Position numbers and translations under genes: made by a program. This document shows positions 6,336-7,365 of a stretch of 7,365 nucleotides of DNA, one piece after another (position 1 is the stretch's first letter; every line of letters begins with the position of its first letter). Source of the DNA: Prosthecobacter sp. GTDB taxonomy: Bacteria > Verrucomicrobiota > Verrucomicrobiia > Verrucomicrobiales > Verrucomicrobiaceae. The stretch is from positions 1-7,365 of the forward strand of contig JAOZVT010000686.1 in assembly GCA_025869455.1 (NCBI GenBank), given 5' to 3'. The notes beneath the pieces are model-generated. The model was not told the origin of the DNA and searched no databases. It was given only the letters and a program-made list of their open reading frames with translations.

Positions 6336-7365
6336 ATGTCCACTGTTGCCGTCCGTTCTGCTGCCCTGCCTCCCGCCATCCCTGGACTCGTGAAGAGATT
6401 CCGGCAGCCGAAAAAGAATATCCCCCAAACGAAGCAGGATCGTGATTTCGTCCTGGGAGCCGTGCGAGAGTATGCGGAGCAGACCAAGCTGGTGCCACCT
6501 GTGCCGATCGATGAACTCCAGGTCCATACGGACAAAATCATGGCGCTGAATGGCATCGAAAAGATCTATCGCGACTACACAGGTGTGCTGCTGGCGAATG
6601 AGACTTGGCGAGAATCTCTGGCGACGGTGCCTTTTGAAAAACGTCTCCTGCTGATGCCGAAGTGCCTGCGGGTGGAGAGCAAATGCCCTGCTCCTTTTGA
6701 TGAATTCGGCCTGCTGTGCAAGCAGTGTGGCCTGTGCAGCATCCAGGATTTTCAGAATGAAGCAGAGAAGCTGGGCTACGCAGTTCTGGTAGCGGAAGGC
6801 AGCGCCATTGTGATGTCACTGATTCAGACGGGCAAGATCGAGGCCATCGTCGGTATCTCCTGCCTGCCTGTCTTGGAACGCACGTTTCCTTACGTGGAGG
6901 CAGCAGCCATCCCGGCGGTGGCCGTGCCTTTGCTCCAGGATGACTGCATTGATACCACTGTGGATGTGGACTGGGTGTGGGACTACATCCACCTGACCAG
7001 TGAGGACAAGACGCGTCGCCTGAACCTGAATGATCTGCACGATGAGGTAAAAACCTGGTTCACACCAGAGGCGCTGGATCAATTGCTAGGCAAACCGAGT
7101 TGCCAGACGGAGCAGATCGCCCGTGATTGGCTGGGCCGCGCTGGTAAACGCTGGCGGCCCTTCCTGACCATCGCCGCGTATCAGGCGCTGCGGGAAGATC
7201 CTGAAGCCCCCATTTCTGATGATCTGAAGCTCGCAGCGATTTCCGTGGAGGCTTTCCACAAGGCTTCCCTGATCCATGACGACATTGAGGACAATGACGC
7301 GGAGCGCTATGGCGAGCCGACCCTACACTCCGAGTATGGCATCCCGGTGGCCCTGAATGTGGGAG
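6336..7365 (+). CDS. DUF116-like / polyprenyl diphosphate synthase fusion protein (3' partial)
   Basis: The open frame runs from ATG 6336 off the right edge (343 complete codons visible). No ATG, GTG or TTG lies between the in-frame TAG at 6237 and this ATG, which is the most upstream possible start; no Shine-Dalgarno sequence is visible. Residues about 107-210 resemble the cysteine-rich DUF116 family: C110-x6-C117-x10-C128-x2-C131-x2-C134, then VLVAEGSAIV (150-159), GISC176, a buried AIPAVAVPLL strand and DDC204IDTTVD. Residues from about 258 enter a trans-polyprenyl synthase domain: GKRWRPFL (270-277), the HKASLIHDDIED motif (308-319) with the first Asp-rich DDxxD at D315-D319, then RYGEPTLH and YGIPVALNVG. 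Such enzymes condense isopentenyl diphosphate onto allylic diphosphates, using Mg2+ held by the Asp motifs. The second Asp motif would lie beyond the window. The Cys cluster could bind a metal or Fe-S cluster (inference). Product chain length is unknown. Confidence 0.9.
   Translation, partial: MSTVAVRSAALPPAIPGLVKRFRQPKKNIPQTKQDRDFVLGAVREYAEQTKLVPPVPIDELQVHTDKIMALNGIEKIYRDYTGVLLANETWRESLATVPFEKRLLLMPKCLRVESKCPAPFDEFGLLCKQCGLCSIQDFQNEAEKLGYAVLVAEGSAIVMSLIQTGKIEAIVGISCLPVLERTFPYVEAAAIPAVAVPLLQDDCIDTTVDVDWVWDYIHLTSEDKTRRLNLNDLHDEVKTWFTPEALDQLLGKPSCQTEQIARDWLGRAGKRWRPFLTIAAYQALREDPEAPISDDLKLAAISVEAFHKASLIHDDIEDNDAERYGEPTLHSEYGIPVALNVG

Noticed and set aside
6211..6393. 60-codon forward open frame before the fusion gene
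   Set aside because: It is a Ser/Pro-rich sequence without motifs and overlaps the start of the fusion gene in another frame. It has no Shine-Dalgarno sequence.
1..7365. CRISPR array, mobile element, defence system, or tRNA/rRNA gene
   Set aside because: No direct repeat-spacer pattern, terminal inverted repeats, transposase/integrase motifs, nuclease/helicase motifs or cloverleaf were seen. All repeats found are degenerate protein-level repeats.

Overview
The window looks like a chromosomal segment from a Verrucomicrobium-type bacterium (Prosthecobacter or a relative). This is inferred from four things: a giant autotransporter-associated beta-strand-repeat protein ending in a PEP-CTERM sorting signal of the 'VPEPSR...RRRR' form, a Sel1 protein carrying the 'NNLAWFLATCPD' TPR motif common in the Planctomycetes/Verrucomicrobia group, moderate GC, and generally poor Shine-Dalgarno sequences. 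No database search was possible, so the taxonomy is a hypothesis. I see no tRNA, rRNA, CRISPR array, insertion sequence, integrase or phage gene.

Layout. Bases 1-3534 (+) are the 3' part of a very large, cysteine-free secreted repeat protein; its true start lies outside the window. Bases 3695-4804 (+) encode an exported Sel1/TPR-repeat protein. Bases 4959-5531 (-) encode a DUF4256 protein, convergent with the Sel1 gene and divergent from the next gene. Bases 5657-6136 (+) encode a small tryptophan-rich protein with one N-terminal membrane segment and a probable NTF2-like fold. From 6336 to the right edge (+) runs a 3'-truncated gene that joins an N-terminal cysteine-rich DUF116-like domain to a C-terminal polyprenyl (isoprenyl) diphosphate synthase domain. 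The gaps are short (160, 154, 125 and 199 bases) and hold no convincing extra gene.

How the genes relate. Nothing indicates one operon or pathway. Strand switches isolate the DUF4256 gene. The first two genes are both exported but are separated by 160 bases with a possible weak hairpin. The first protein would depend on an exosortase encoded elsewhere. The last gene would make isoprenoid chains (quinone tails, undecaprenyl-type carriers or carotenoid/hopanoid precursors); its chain length cannot be read from the visible part. The most interesting items are the DUF116-prenyl synthase fusion with its altered RR pair, and the beta-repeat protein that carries a PEP-CTERM tail where an autotransporter would have a beta-barrel.
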